Source: Paraescarpia echinospica (Eukaryota > Annelida > Polychaeta > Sabellida > Siboglinidae). Taken from it: DNA of 64,000 bases. The notes under the pieces are model-generated. The model worked only from the letters and a program-made list of their open reading frames with translations, was not told the origin of the DNA and did not search any database. Positions 34,899 to 46,690 of the stretch are shown here, in pieces. The position numbers and the translations under genes are program-made. How positions within the stretch are numbered: position 1 is the first letter of the stretch; every line of letters starts with the position of its first letter. The stretch is taken from assembly GCA_020002185.1 (NCBI GenBank), contig CM034531.1, positions 86,646,759-86,710,758 on the forward strand, in the 5' to 3' direction.

Positions 34899-35188
34899 TG
34901 CGTCTGTGTGTGGTCCATATAGCAAGACGCCACTGGAGAGGAATAGCCGAATTTCCATTGAGTTACTCTTATGTGTATAATTGTCGTTAGGCTACTAGTA
35001 AACGTCAACTTACAGGGGAAATGAGAGTTAAATTAATTTGTGGAATAGTTAGTCATTTCTTGGTTATGGATGACTTTTGTATTTGCTAACAAGATTTAAC
35101 ACGATTCGACAGGAATACCTTCCATAGAAACGGTTCCCAGTGTCTGGGAAGACGGCAATATAGCTTTATGTAAGTGTGATCCTTACAG

Positions 35189-35491
35189 TGTGTTGTCGTC
35201 TTCCTTGCCCCGGACTCGAACTACATGGAGTAACGGCCTAATACGACGACGACTGGACGTTGCATCATAGGTCTTTATTCACAGTAACAGCAATGGGTAG
35301 TTAGTTCTGTGGCCCGTATATACCCCAAGGGGACGTTCCCAAGGCGTTCCCATAAGCAGCTAATCTACAGCTATTATACCATATAGGTCATTGCCTACCA
35401 CATTCTTCCTTGTTTATGACGTTTTGACGCCTACCACATTCTTCCCCATAAGATGTTTTTGATGCTTACCACATTTCCCCCTTTTAAAGAA
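35189..35491 (-). mobile_element. LTR with polypurine tract, copy 2
   Basis: Same as 26944-27246: PPT, TGTGGTA start, TATA-like box, AATAAA. Duplicated with the segment, not a separate insertion. Confidence 0.7.
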
Positions 35492-36386
35492 TCCTTACTT
35501 TATACAAAACAATTGATTAACATTTTCGCAACTAAAAAAGAAATTAAGTAACATTATCTCCCATACTAAGCATTATAATAAAAACATTAAATTATAGTTA
35601 AACAAAAACATTACATTACAGTTAAGCATAATTATAGATGTGCAATGTCACATGACGTCAATGTCATATATAGTGTTACTGATTGTCAATCATCTCGCTG
35701 GTGAGGCACTATAATTGTCCACCTATAGCACGGTATTGTTCGCACACATTCCTATAATATGTACAACGCCATACAACGTCAATATCATATATATACCTGT
35801 CAAGTCATGTGAAACAAAACAGTAGTCATTGCAGAAAAAAACATAAATTATCAGTAAAAACCATAATCTTTACACGTAAATGCCCATTGACGCACGGTAT
35901 AAAACCAAGTTTGTAAGTACAGGTGCCCTATGCGACACATGACGCCCATGGGATCTGTAAGTAAGTTCGCGCCTTCGCATAACACGAACATGCATTGGTG
36001 AGTGCTCGTTCCGGGGCACTGCACGAATTGTACGAGAATTCTACCAGGCCCGGAATAGAGCGTGAACCATAATGGAGTTTGATGAATGTGTCGGTGGGCG
36101 AATTTACCGACAAAAATATAACGAACGCGATAAATTCGTTAAAAAATGTATCTCAAAACACAAGCGTAAAAACGTATGGTTTTCCTACTACGCCCGTAGT
36201 TTTCATTTTATCAATAAAACCGTAGTGACTACGGCTAAACCGTAGTATACTAGACAGGTATACATATGTAATGTCACTGACTCTCTTCCTTTTTGGTTTT
36301 CTTGGTGATAAACTTTTCACGGTACGGCCATGTCCATGTATGCTTACGCAAGTGACACATTAACGTTGCATAGCGCGTGAATGTCG

Positions 36387-38415
36387 TCACATAATGTGCA
36401 CACGTACTTGGCGTTACTGCGCCATCTTGCGGACAACTGCACTACACACCTGTATGCACTCTTTGTACAATTGTCGTTCTGTCGGGCATGCCCGCGTAAC
36501 GTCACTTTGGCTGAATACAATCGACGTTTCGTAGTCGCTTTCAGTCCGCTCAGAGGTACCAGTTAGTTCTGAGCAAGGACTCACAAACGTCATCTCGTGC
36601 GTCGTGCGGACGTGTTGTTGTAGCATCGTCGGAGTCGAGAATACATCCTCGCAGTGGTCGCACGAGATATGGTATTTATCTTCATCAGTGCTCGACACTA
36701 ACAGTTCCCTCAATGACGACGGAGAACCGGTCGGTTGAGGATTGTACCCATCCACGGCATTGCCTTGGATGGTTGTAGTGTAGCTGCACAATTGTCCACC
36801 GATAATTCGGTGGTAGGCGCGTAGCTACTGTCCGACTCGTCACTGGCGCCACTTGCGTTTCAGTAACGCTTGTGGCATATCTCGAGTGTTTGCTGATATC
36901 TCGAAGGAATTCCCCACAAAACTTGGCTTCTGAGAACGAGCCGATGAGATCGATCACAGCGGAATGATCGCGTCTCTCTGCCAAAGGCAATGTGTCGCCA
37001 CAATGGCCGCATAGCCGATAGTCGGTGCTATGCTCGAGTAATGTATTGACGATGTCAACGAACCCCGATTCCGCCGCCCAGTGTAGCGGCGTTCTACCGA
37101 GCCAGCCGACACAGTCCGGGTTAGCGCCATGAGAAAGCAATGCACATACCACGTCAGCATGCCCGAGCATAGGGGCGTATTCTAGTGGCGGATTCAGGCC
37201 TGTCATCACCGGGCGAGCTTACACACAAAGAGCTGACAAGTGCCAGAAGGCGCAACATTAGTCAATGACATTGACCGTTCTTTCTCATTAGGGATACACG
37301 TAAGTAAGCTTCCATGGGTATCAGCTTCTAACGGGATACGTGCATCCTCGTCACTGTTGCTAACAATGTTTAAGATGGCGTGATTAGCATCCCTCGAAGC
37401 TTTCTTACACGCACATTGATCAGATCTCTTGCTCCTCGTCTTGCTTACAGATCGAAGCAGCTATCACTGAATCCGTTGCAATGTGCTGGTGGGTTACTGT
37501 GCAATGTGCAGCTATCAACGAATCCGGTGTAATGTGCTGGTGTGATATGGTGCAATGTGCTGGTGTGATCTGTGAGGCTGCGCCAGGTTGCGCAACATTA
37601 GTCAGTGGCATTGATCGTTCTCTCTCATCAAGGATACACGTAGGTAAGCTTCCAATGGTTACCAGCTTCTAACGGGACACGTGCATCCTCATCACTGTTT
37701 GCTGACAATGTTTAAGATAGTGTGATTAGCGTCCCTCTAAGCATTCTTACACGAACACTGATCAGATCTCCCGAATGCATCCTCATCATTACTACTGACA
37801 ATGTCTAAGATGGCGCGATTAGCGTCCCTCGACGCTTTCCGACACGTACAATGGTCAGACCTGTTCAATGCATCCACATCACTACTACTGACAATGTTTA
37901 AGGTGTCGAGATCAGCGCCTCTCGACGCTTTCTGACACGTACACTGGTCAGATCTCCGGAATGGATCAGATGGCGCCACTCCGGTGAGTGTCACTGGCCA
38001 ATAGGAAGATCCGTGATATTGTCGCTCTCGCGCGTATGATTCACTCCTACGACGTCGATGCCTCCGTGACTGTTTACGATGGTTGGAACAACCAAGCAAT
38101 AAATGGCCACAGCCCCCGCCCCATGTAGAGCCAGGTGTTCCCGGGGACTGGTTACCACAGCACTCACGCGTGTATGGGGCATTCCTACGACGACGTTTCC
38201 GTGACATTGTATGAAAATTGGGACAATCAAGGGTTACATGACCGTAGCCACCACACGAGAAGCAATTTGTCTTAGGTAGCGTGCAATCATGTGACATGTG
38301 ATCTCTTATCCACAACTGAAGCAATACATTACACTTTGGACAGTAGTCTATAAAGACTGACTACTTAAGACATTTGCCATAGCATGAGACACTGTGCTTT
38401 GTGTAACCTGACATT
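36387..38415 (-). pseudogene. CCHC / Cys-rich repeat / ankyrin / C2H2 gene, copy 2
   Basis: Same architecture as copy 1. The CAG that is TAG in copy 1 is intact here, so one frame of 195 codons (38324-37737) covers the CCHC and three Cys-rich repeats. It ends at a different stop, TCG to TAG, at 37737-37739, which copy 1 lacks. Each copy therefore has its own nonsense change after duplication. Confidence 0.5.
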
Positions 38416-39271
38416 TCGCAACAGGTGTACTCGTGGTTTATGATGCGATATCATTTGTTCCAAGATAACAAGTTTGTGAAGCCATAGCATGCGTTTCAAT
38501 GCTGCGTAGTTGTTTGGGGATATTGGCTACCATTGTGCTGTAGTGGCCTCACACCCTCTCTCTCCCTACCGTCAGCATGACGATGAGAGAGGGGGGCCTG
38601 GTGTCCACGTTGAGCTATTGCTTTTGTGGATTTGTGAAGCCACGTGTGTTGCAACGGTGCTTGATTGTTGGAGATCGTGGTCCCCACTGTGATAATGTGG
38701 ACTCACCTCCTCTCTTTTGTTAGCGTCATTATGACGACGAGAGAGGGGACTGGTGTCCACGTTGAGCTATTGCCCTTGCGGGTTTGTGGAGCTACGTGTG
38801 TTGCAACGGTTGAAGATTGTTGTGGATATTGATTACCATTTTGTTGCAGTGGACTCGCCTCCTCTCTTTCCGTCAGCATGACGATGAGAGAGGGGCAATG
38901 GTGTCCACGTTGGGCTACTGCTCATCCTGTCAATCTGACACGGATGATAATGCAGTGAGCTGGCTTAGATGCATAGAGGCAGATAACTTGTGTCGGGAAT
39001 TAATTTGCCTGATCCGAACTGTGCGGCCATGTTGTCTGTATGATTGGTCCCGTCATTGAATTTGTCATCAACATGACGTTCGTTGTGACTATATGGTGTT
39101 GTCTGCGTTGTTGGTTGTGAATCCATACAATATGTGTTATTGTACAGCGATTGGTACTGATCAGAGTTACACAGAAGTTGCAATAATGTCCAGGATGGAC
39201 ATAAACAGTATATAGCAACATATGCTACACCGAAAGCTCTATTACATTTGGGTTTCTTGTGTGGTACGGCG

Positions 39272-39849
39272 CCCTACGTATCGTGCATCACAACACTCTG
39301 GCACGAACAGTCAGGGTTAGTGGCAAGGTGGTGGGACAAAAGCAGACCAGTCTGGAGGATCTATACAGGCAACCGGCAGAGAGAAAGGGAAGGAATGTCT
39401 CCTCAGACCCTGAACATCCCCTGTTTCCATGTTATAAACTACTTCCTTCTGGCCGCCGCTTTCAACTCCCTCACTGTAAATTGAATCGCACTCGGAACTC
39501 ATTTGTTCCCTCGTCAATTAGACTAATGAATGAGTAACTGACCTCCGTGCCCCTCCATCTCTGCCAGTCCTCCCTGCCAATCTGACACTGAGTGAGCCTG
39601 AGATGATTTGTAAGATGATTTAACTTTTTACAAACTTTTGTAACTTATTTAACATATTTAATTCATTTTAACTTATTTAATTATTTATTTACCCGATATA
39701 ACTTTTATTTTTATTTTTTATTTTTACATTTTTGTATTGCATGTACATTTGTTTTATTTGTTTTAATATGCTGCTACACTTCAAATCAATTTCCCTCAAA
39801 AGGGACAATAAAGTATTGTGATTGATTGATTGATTGATTGTGATTGAAT
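39272..39849 (+). mobile_element. 3' end of a LINE, copy 2
   Basis: Counterpart of 31025-31602, with the same C-terminal motif and GATT tail. Confidence 0.8.
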
Positions 39850-40058
39850 CTCGCAGATGTACTTAAACCGTGTATAACAATGTCCACGAACGAGGGACAT
39901 ACTCTGGGTAAGCAATGTCAGGAATTAATTTAAACGGTGTGAGCCAACAGGGTCCACGATGGACAAGCGCAAGCAATGCCAAGGATGATCATAAGCGACG
40001 TTTAACAATATCCAGTACACAATATAAGTTATAACAGTGTCAAGGATGGACCGCGACT

Positions 40059-40740
40059 GTGTATAGCAATATCAGGGATGATCATGAGAGGCGTTTAACA
40101 ATGTTCACGATCATGCTGGACATACGCAATGTAGGCTATAACTGTGTCGATCGAGGATGGACAGCGACAATATATAGCTACGTCACGGAGGACCTCAAGG
40201 TTTAAGGTGTGCAATAATGTAACCGATGTATATAAACAGTTTATGGCACTGTTAAGAATATTTGCCAATGTTGTATAACAGCGCAGTATAACGTAGAACG
40301 ATCAGTGAGCTTCTGCACTGGCGATTCAGACTGCAATTGTCTCAACAAGTCGCACCCGTCACTAACATTAGTCGCACATTGCGTGCGTCCAGTCAACTGA
40401 AACCGCGTGATTGTCTCAGGCCAGACAAACAATTTGCAATCTCATGACATGTTTAAATGAACGGGCTGTGCAAATCGCGGCAACAGGACAAGGAACCTTC
40501 AGTTCTACCCGTCAGCGGAATTCGCGCATGACACACCCTTACAAATTGTACTTGCGCGTTGCTATGGCCCAGGATACCAATAGTGCAATCGCGTAATATT
40601 CGTGTACGACACACAAGAAAGATCAGACAATTAACGAAATAACCAACTAACAACTTAAAACAGTCCTAATGCAATCTCTTAAACAAAAGCGACCGACACA
40701 CCCTTTCACAAATTACAAATGGTGCTCGCTACGAACATAC
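40059..40740. other. Right flank of the duplication, degenerate repeats
   Basis: Short irregular repeats of CAATRTC / GATGGAC / GTTTAACAATRTYCA continue from inside copy 2 to about 40200. No gene seen. Confidence 0.4.
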
Positions 40741-40870
40741 TTTGGATACAGATTTAACAAGATTTAACAAGATTTAACAAGATTTAACAAGATTGCCACC
40801 CAGAGAATTAACTCTAGGTGGCAGGTGGACAAGGAAGCCCTTTGGCTTATCGAGAGTCCGACCCTTTTAT

Positions 40871-43132
40871 CTATGTGTATCCCGCCTGTCTGAGGTATGT
40901 GTCGATTTTATTTTTAAACATATTCACGCTACTAGCACCCACACAATCAGCAGGTAATCTGTTCCATTCATTTACAGTCCTTTGTGAAAATGAAAACTTT
41001 CTTATATCCAATCTACTCTGCTCCTTTGCCAATGTAAGTTCATGTCCTCTAGTCCTTCTATCTTTCTTAACTGAGAAAAAAATATTTCTATCAATATTTT
41101 CATAACCCTTCAATATTTTAAACACTTCTATCTGATCTCCTCTCAAACTCTTGGTCTCTAGTGTTGTTAAACCGCATTTTTTTAGGCGTATTTCGTAAAT
41201 AAGATCCCTCAGTTTTGGTATCATTTTAGTTGCTCTCCTCTGCACTCTTTCTAGCATATCTATGTCCTTCCTGCGATATGGCCTCCACGCTTGAATACAA
41301 TATTCTAAATGAGGCCTAACTATTGTTTTGTACAGCGGTATTATTAGCTCTTTTTCCTTGTACGTTATGTTTCGCCTAATTAATCCAAGGATTTGATTTC
41401 CCTTTGAAGCTGCAATTCCGCACTGCTCTGAAACCTTCATATCAGCACTAATGGTTAACCCTAAGTCCTTTTCTTTTACAGTAGTACTTAGTACAGTACC
41501 CCCCATTGTATATTCTACTTCTTCGTTCCCATGTCCTGTGTGGAGGCATTTACATTTCCCAAAATTGAACAGCATTTGCCACTTTTCAGACCATTTGATC
41601 AACCTGTCAAGATCATCTTGTAAATGCTGTCTATCTCCATCACTTTTAATCCTTCTAAACACTTTTGTATCATCCGCAAATTTCAACACCTTGCTTGTTA
41701 TTTCATCATCCAAATCGTTGATATATATTAAGAATAATATAGGTCCTAATACTGATCCCTGTGGTACCCCACTCAATACCGATTTCCAGTTTGAAGCCTC
41801 CCCATCAACTACTACACGTTGTCTTCTGTCAATCAGCCATTGTTCTATCCAGTTTATTATACCATTTCCTATGCCATGGGCCTTTAGTTTAAGCAATAAT
41901 CTTTGATGTGGTACTTTGTCGAAAGCTTTTTGAAAATCTAAGTAGACGATATCTACTGGTGATCCCTCATCTACCAACGTAGTGATGTCTTCCAAAAAAC
42001 ATAACATATTTGTTAAGCATGACCTCGCTTTAAAAAAACCATGTTGAGATGGGTTTATCAAGTTTTGTTTAACAAGAAAATCCACCATGTGATCTTTAAT
42101 TAGTCTTTCTAACAATTTACAAATCACTGATGTTAAACTCACTGGTCTATAGTTCTCTGACTTGTTTCTCGAACCTTTTTTTAATAACGGTATAATGTTT
42201 GCTTCTTTCCATTCTATAGGAACCACTCCCTCTTCTAATGACAAATTGAAAACTGTTGCAAGCGGTATGCTAATTTGTTCTACAATTTCCAATAGTAGTT
42301 TGGGTGGAATACCATCCACTCCAGGTGATTTATTATCCTTCATAGCCCTTATTTTCTTACGTACCATTTCCGGGGTTACAATTAATTGTCCTAAATAGTC
42401 TGAATCTGCCCCCTTGAACTTAGCCTCTGGTACTGGCAGTGAACTAATATATTCCCTGGTAAACACTGAACTAAAGTACGCATTCTGGTCTTCTGCCATT
42501 AAGAATCCCTCTGATATTATATTTCCAGCACTATCTTCTAGAGGACCGACTTTATCTTGAACTTTCTGTTTGCTTCGAACATACGCATAAAAACTCTTGC
42601 TGTCATGTTTTATATTACTAGCTAATTGTTGTTCATAGCTTCTCTTTGAATTTCTAATTTCAGCTGTAGCTTGGTTAAGTGCTTCTTTATAACTGTTGTA
42701 GTCTTCATCATTTCCAGTACATCTATACGACTTCCACATCATTTGTTTGTACTTAATTTTTCTAATGGCTTCTTTCGATAAGTGTTTCTTTTTGGACCGT
42801 TTTCCTTGCTTTTTGAAGGGTACAAATTTATCGACTATGCACTTAATTTCACTCTTTAATACATTCCAGCATTCAGTTGCCGTCTTATTTTTCAGTGTGT
42901 TATTCCAGTCTATCTTTGCTAAATATTTCCTCATGTCCTTATACCTTCCTTTGTGGAAATTTCTCCTATACTGCTTTTTACTATTCCTTTCTGATTTTAC
43001 TTTGATGGTAAAATGTATCTGGTTGTGATCGCTACTCCCCAGTGGCTCACATATCTTGACATTGTCAACTAATTCATTCTGTGAGGACAAAACTATGTCT
43101 AACACATTCTCTCCCCTGGTTGGTTCTAGCAC
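40871..43132 (-). CDS. LINE ORF2, reverse transcriptase part
   Basis: 753 codons uninterrupted. Order: end of endonuclease (SSDHNQIHF), then linker, RT with KSPGVDGIPPKLL, NYRPVSLTSVICKLLERLI, VYLDFQKAFDKVPHQRLLLK, GVPQGSVLGPILFLIYINDL and the catalytic FADDTKVF, thumb (VKEKDLGLTISADMKVSEQC, GLIRRNITYKEKEL, VRPHLEYCIQAW, ERVQRRATKMI) and C-terminus NEWNRLPADCVGASSVNMFK. It copies element RNA at the nicked target. All RT motifs are intact; the lesion is upstream. Confidence 0.95.
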   Translation of the reverse strand: MLEPTRGENVLDIVLSSQNELVDNVKICEPLGSSDHNQIHFTIKVKSERNSKKQYRRNFHKGRYKDMRKYLAKIDWNNTLKNKTATECWNVLKSEIKCIVDKFVPFKKQGKRSKKKHLSKEAIRKIKYKQMMWKSYRCTGNDEDYNSYKEALNQATAEIRNSKRSYEQQLASNIKHDSKSFYAYVRSKQKVQDKVGPLEDSAGNIISEGFLMAEDQNAYFSSVFTREYISSLPVPEAKFKGADSDYLGQLIVTPEMVRKKIRAMKDNKSPGVDGIPPKLLLEIVEQISIPLATVFNLSLEEGVVPIEWKEANIIPLLKKGSRNKSENYRPVSLTSVICKLLERLIKDHMVDFLVKQNLINPSQHGFFKARSCLTNMLCFLEDITTLVDEGSPVDIVYLDFQKAFDKVPHQRLLLKLKAHGIGNGIINWIEQWLIDRRQRVVVDGEASNWKSVLSGVPQGSVLGPILFLIYINDLDDEITSKVLKFADDTKVFRRIKSDGDRQHLQDDLDRLIKWSEKWQMLFNFGKCKCLHTGHGNEEVEYTMGGTVLSTTVKEKDLGLTISADMKVSEQCGIAASKGNQILGLIRRNITYKEKELIIPLYKTIVRPHLEYCIQAWRPYRRKDIDMLERVQRRATKMIPKLRDLIYEIRLKKCGLTTLETKSLRGDQIEVFKILKGYENIDRNIFFSVKKDRRTRGHELTLAKEQSRLDIRKFSFSQRTVNEWNRLPADCVGASSVNMFKNKIDTYLRQAGYT

Positions 43133-43163
43133 ATGTTGAGAAAGGAACTATCTTGAACTAAAA

Positions 43164-43766
43164 CTAAAACTTGTGGTCCTCACTCCCCATACTCTGTAGA
43201 GATTTCCATTGTATATGCCCGTGGTTAAAATCCCCCATAATAATACAGTCCCGTTTGCTTACTTCCCTTATAGCGTTTTGTATTTTTTCATTCTCTTCTA
43301 TGCTTATGTTTGGACTTCGATAAACTAACCCACCTGTTAACGTTGAGTTTCCTGTAACTATGTTACACCAAACAGCTTCTTCGCAATCTGCTTCTCTTTC
43401 TAATTTTATTTCATAAGCCTGAATAGATTCTTTAATATATAAAATAACTCCACCTCCCTTTCTTCCTATTCTATCTTTTCTAAACATTACATATCCTGTC
43501 AGTCCCAATTCAGCATCTGATATATCGGTGGTGGTCCAGGATTCGGTTATACCTATTATATGAGGGTCAATATCTTCTACCATAATGTTTAGTTCATTTC
43601 TTTTGTTTACTATACTCCTTGCATTTAAACAAACACATTTATATCCAGCTTCAGAAGAGTTTTCCACACTGTTATTTGCTGATTTATTTGTGCTGTCTTT
43701 ATCTATGCCTCCATTTTCAGGCTTTTCTGTGAGTCCCCCCTGCGAATCTAGTTTAAATAGATACAA
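43164..43766 (-). CDS. LINE ORF2, N-terminal endonuclease part
   Basis: APE-type endonuclease: KCVCLNARSIVNKRNEL, IIGITESW, GGGVILYIKES, GGLVYRSPN, IIMGDFNHGHIQW. It is separated from the RT frame by two one-base losses within about 30 bp (43135-43165), where the protein would otherwise continue. It overlaps the ORF1 end by 19 nt. Confidence 0.9.
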   Translation of the reverse strand: MYLFKLDSQGGLTEKPENGGIDKDSTNKSANNSVENSSEAGYKCVCLNARSIVNKRNELNIMVEDIDPHIIGITESWTTTDISDAELGLTGYVMFRKDRIGRKGGGVILYIKESIQAYEIKLEREADCEEAVWCNIVTGNSTLTGGLVYRSPNISIEENEKIQNAIREVSKRDCIIMGDFNHGHIQWKSLQSMGSEDHKF

Positions 43767-44953
43767 CCTGTCCCACTGTCAACAGATCGCAGCAGGTTCT
43801 CTGAGAAAACTGCTGCCCCCTTTCCACTAAGATGGAGGCCATCTCTCATGTACATATCTTCACTCCCAACAAAGTATCCCCATAAATCTGTGAATCCCAC
43901 CCCCTCTTCGTCACACATCTGCTCAACTAGTGCGTTGATCGCCATCCTTTTACAGTTTCTATACGTTGCCCCCCTTCCTCCCATTACTGGCAAAATTCCT
44001 GACAGAATAACCTGTTCAACTCTCGTCTTCTGTAGCTTCCTCACTAACTGTCTATACTTCTGTACTATCGCAGTCGTTCCCTTCCTGTCTGCATTATTTG
44101 TTCCTACATGTACCAGTATAGACCCCCCCTTGCCATGTCCCAATACCTTCTCTACCCTGTCAGTTACATGTTCAATCCTAGCCCCCGGTAAACAAACAAC
44201 GATGTCCTTCCCCTCGCCCAGTGCCTTGTCCGTCTTTCTCATAATGGAGTCGCCCATAAACACCCTCTCTTTCCTCATTGCCCCCTCTATCACTGCCTTA
44301 GAATAGCTCCTTCTTCGGTTTGCATCTGTCTGCTTGTTGTCTTTCCCCCCTGTCGTCTTCTCTCCTGTCACATTCTCGTCCGATCCTTTCTTTCCTGTCG
44401 CTTTTTCTCTTGTCACCTTCCCTTTTATCGACTTCTCTTCTATCACATTTGTTCTCACTTCCTTTCGTCCCTTCTTCGTTCGTCCCGTCTCGTTTTCCTC
44501 TCTCCTCTCCCTTCCCATCTTCCCTCCCTCCTTCTCTACGGTCACTTTCTTCCCTGTCACCTTCACGCTTGTCACGTTTTCAGTTGTCGATTTTCCAATT
44601 TCTTCCCCTCCAATCACCTTCCCTCCTCTCAATCTCCTTTCCTCAGTTTTCTTGCCACTGCTATTCTCCTTCAGTCTTGCAGTATTCTCACCTCTCTCCC
44701 TGTCGTCTCTCTCCATTCGACCTGCCTCCTTGCTAATTCCCATCTCCATTCCCTTCACAATATCTGTCAACCTAACTATCTCCTTCTGCAGACACTCCAC
44801 ATTCCAACACCCAATGCACTGAAAGGTGAATCCTTCCTCCATGGTTTCTGCCCATGACTTCCCACAGCCGGACAATGCAAAATCTACCCAGCTGTGGCAG
44901 TGATCGCACACCAAGTGTCGCTTTGCCTTGACTTGCCGCTTGCAAGGCGCCAT
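43748..44953 (-). CDS. LINE ORF1 with PHD-like finger and SGNH/GDSL esterase
   Basis: 401 codons. N-terminal Cys/His cluster CDHCHSWVDFALSGC..C..C (PHD-like, residues about 14-52), a charged Lys/Glu/Thr/Gly-rich middle with repeated V-T-G-E/K words (about 85-215), and a C-terminal esterase: block I FMGDSIMR (about 232), LVHVGTNNA (about 283), block V DGLHLSGKG with the catalytic Asp/His (about 370). Esterase-containing ORF1 is known for CR1 elements; it probably handles the RNP or membranes. Complete. Confidence 0.88.
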   Translation of the reverse strand: MAPCKRQVKAKRHLVCDHCHSWVDFALSGCGKSWAETMEEGFTFQCIGCWNVECLQKEIVRLTDIVKGMEMGISKEAGRMERDDRERGENTARLKENSSGKKTEERRLRGGKVIGGEEIGKSTTENVTSVKVTGKKVTVEKEGGKMGRERREENETGRTKKGRKEVRTNVIEEKSIKGKVTREKATGKKGSDENVTGEKTTGGKDNKQTDANRRRSYSKAVIEGAMRKERVFMGDSIMRKTDKALGEGKDIVVCLPGARIEHVTDRVEKVLGHGKGGSILVHVGTNNADRKGTTAIVQKYRQLVRKLQKTRVEQVILSGILPVMGGRGATYRNCKRMAINALVEQMCDEEGVGFTDLWGYFVGSEDMYMRDGLHLSGKGAAVFSENLLRSVDSGTGCIYLN

Positions 44954-45320
44954 ATCCCGATCAGAATTTATTTAATAACTTAACTAACTTAGTCTTTATA
45001 AATACTGTTTCCTGTGTACTACAGCACACTTTAGGTTACAAATTTCAATTACACAGCCAACTATTTATCCTGACACGAACGCTAACATTACCGGTAGTGA
45101 CCAAATTTAAATACAATCAATTACGTTACGTTAGGCTGCTTTATTTATTTAGGTTACGCTGCCCGACTATCGCCCTTGCTTAATTTTAACAACAATGCTA
45201 CCTAATCAAAATATCTAGCAAGTACTGGCTTACACATATATTATCTTATGTAAGTAGTTTGATGGTTGTTACTTTATCTCCTATATATTCTACCACATAA
45301 TCAGGTTTGTTAAATCTTGT

Positions 45321-46306
45321 TTACAAATTATCGAAGCCTAAGTGAGTTACCCTATTATCACTCACTATACTAAGGTATTCTAAAATACTATAACTAACTA
45401 ACTTTAAGCACAACTGCTACTCAATATATGTTTATTGCAACTTTATGAATGATATTAAGGCAAGAATAATACTTATCAATCAGTAATTCCACTTGTTTAT
45501 CAACTTTTCTGCACCACCAATTTCTACGATCTATCTCCGCCAAATATAGCCTCGATCTACAATTCAAGTAAAACTCGTTCGTCAAACATTTTATTCGCAG
45601 GGTGTAATCATGTGTCATGGGCGTTTCCGTATTCGGGTAAGGGTATACACGTTTCCACTGATACACATATAAAAACAAAATGGTACAATTTTCAAAAAGC
45701 AGAATTATCTACAGCTCAATTGTGACATACTGAATATGTGTTAAAAATAACAAGTAGCACAAACATGTATTAGTAAGTATAATGTATAAAAGTGAAAACA
45801 ATCAATGCATGATATAATCAATTAACAACATCCTAACCATGAACTATCAGGTTGCTGTAGATAAACAAAAATAGGAGTCAAGGAGACTGCCACTAAGACC
45901 ATTATTGGTCGCTCTCGTAGCAGCCACCCCATTTAGTAATTTTCAACAAAGTATGTTTATCTTACATAAACACTTTCGATAAAATGATAACAACACAAGT
46001 ACATACTTTTTATTGCAGTAACAGTTACACAAGTATTTGAATTTTAGTACCAATAATTGATGTCAAAATCTCCAAATAAATATAAAAGTTATCTTAATTT
46101 GAAAATTAGCAAATATTTACAACTACATCAGACATAATAATAACAGTACATTGTGTACGTAATATCATAATTTCATATACACTCCAGGCTGTTCTTTCCG
46201 TAACGCTTTCTTGTATCGTCTACTTCTTTTACATTTCTTATGTGAGAAAAATACATATATTAAAGGAATTAAAAACAAGGCAGTAGCTAAATTCCATTTT
46301 AATTTT
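45321..46306. other. Intron sequence, nothing recognised
   Basis: AT-rich; no exon or repeat that I can support. Confidence 0.4.
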
Positions 46307-46617
46307 TTACATTTTACGGTTCCACACAAATCTAACATTGTTGAAAAATAAGCGAGAGAACCTCCAGAGTCAAGTCAACCTGACAACGTCAATAAAACAA
46401 ACCGACCGCAAAAACCTTCGCCGCCCCAGCTTATACTGAGAGAGATGGTTTCGATTGCGACCCAGGAAAACTAATCTACATCAGTAAACATACACATACA
46501 CGAAAATATTGAACCCAACTGCAGAAAGTAACGTTATATGATATCATAACATTATACGAAGGAAGAACTGTACAATTTAGCATAACCCTGACTCCGGTGA
46601 AACCTTTTTCCGTCAGT

Positions 46618-46690
46618 TCCTTTGGCTGAGTGGTTAAGTGCGTTGGCTCTGGTTTTACTACCGACACGGGTTCAAGCCCAACACTAAACT
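46618..46690 (+). other. tRNA-like sequence (SINE head or tRNA pseudogene)
   Basis: An A box TGGCTGAGTGGTTAAG and a B box GGGTTCAAGCCC are spaced as in a Leu/Ser-type tRNA. The acceptor stem does not pair convincingly, so it is not called a functional tRNA. The inverted counterpart is at about 47340-47425. Confidence 0.55.

Larger units (their letters stand above)
33091..40058. repeat. Long direct repeat, copy 2 (6968 bp)
   Basis: Collinear with 24842-31811. At its right end the sequence continues into unique DNA of the same decayed type (CAATATCAGGGATG, ACAATGTTCACGATC), whereas copy 1 stops at viral DNA. That makes left flank-copy 1 and copy 2-right flank the ancestral joins. Confidence 0.97.
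40751..45320 (-). mobile_element. CR1-clade LINE, nearly full length
   Basis: Minus strand: 5' UTR from about 45.3 kb, ORF1 44953-43748, ORF2 43766-40871 in two frames, 3' end with four to five copies of a 10-bp unit (TTGTTAAATC on the element strand, 40751-40795). Terminal short tandem repeats instead of polyA are characteristic of CR1-type elements. The RT and C-terminal motifs match the CR1 pattern. A 15-bp match, TTGTTAAATCTTGTT, occurs on the + strand at 45307-45323, making short inverted ends. It lies in the intron before the last protease exon. Confidence 0.85.

Noticed and set aside
40818..44822. Several + strand frames of 80-160 codons
   Set aside because: They are antisense shadows of the LINE ORFs on the minus strand.
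46618..46690. Functional tRNA gene
   Set aside because: A and B boxes are present but the acceptor and anticodon stems do not pair convincingly, and a diverged inverted copy exists; it is better seen as a SINE head or pseudogene.
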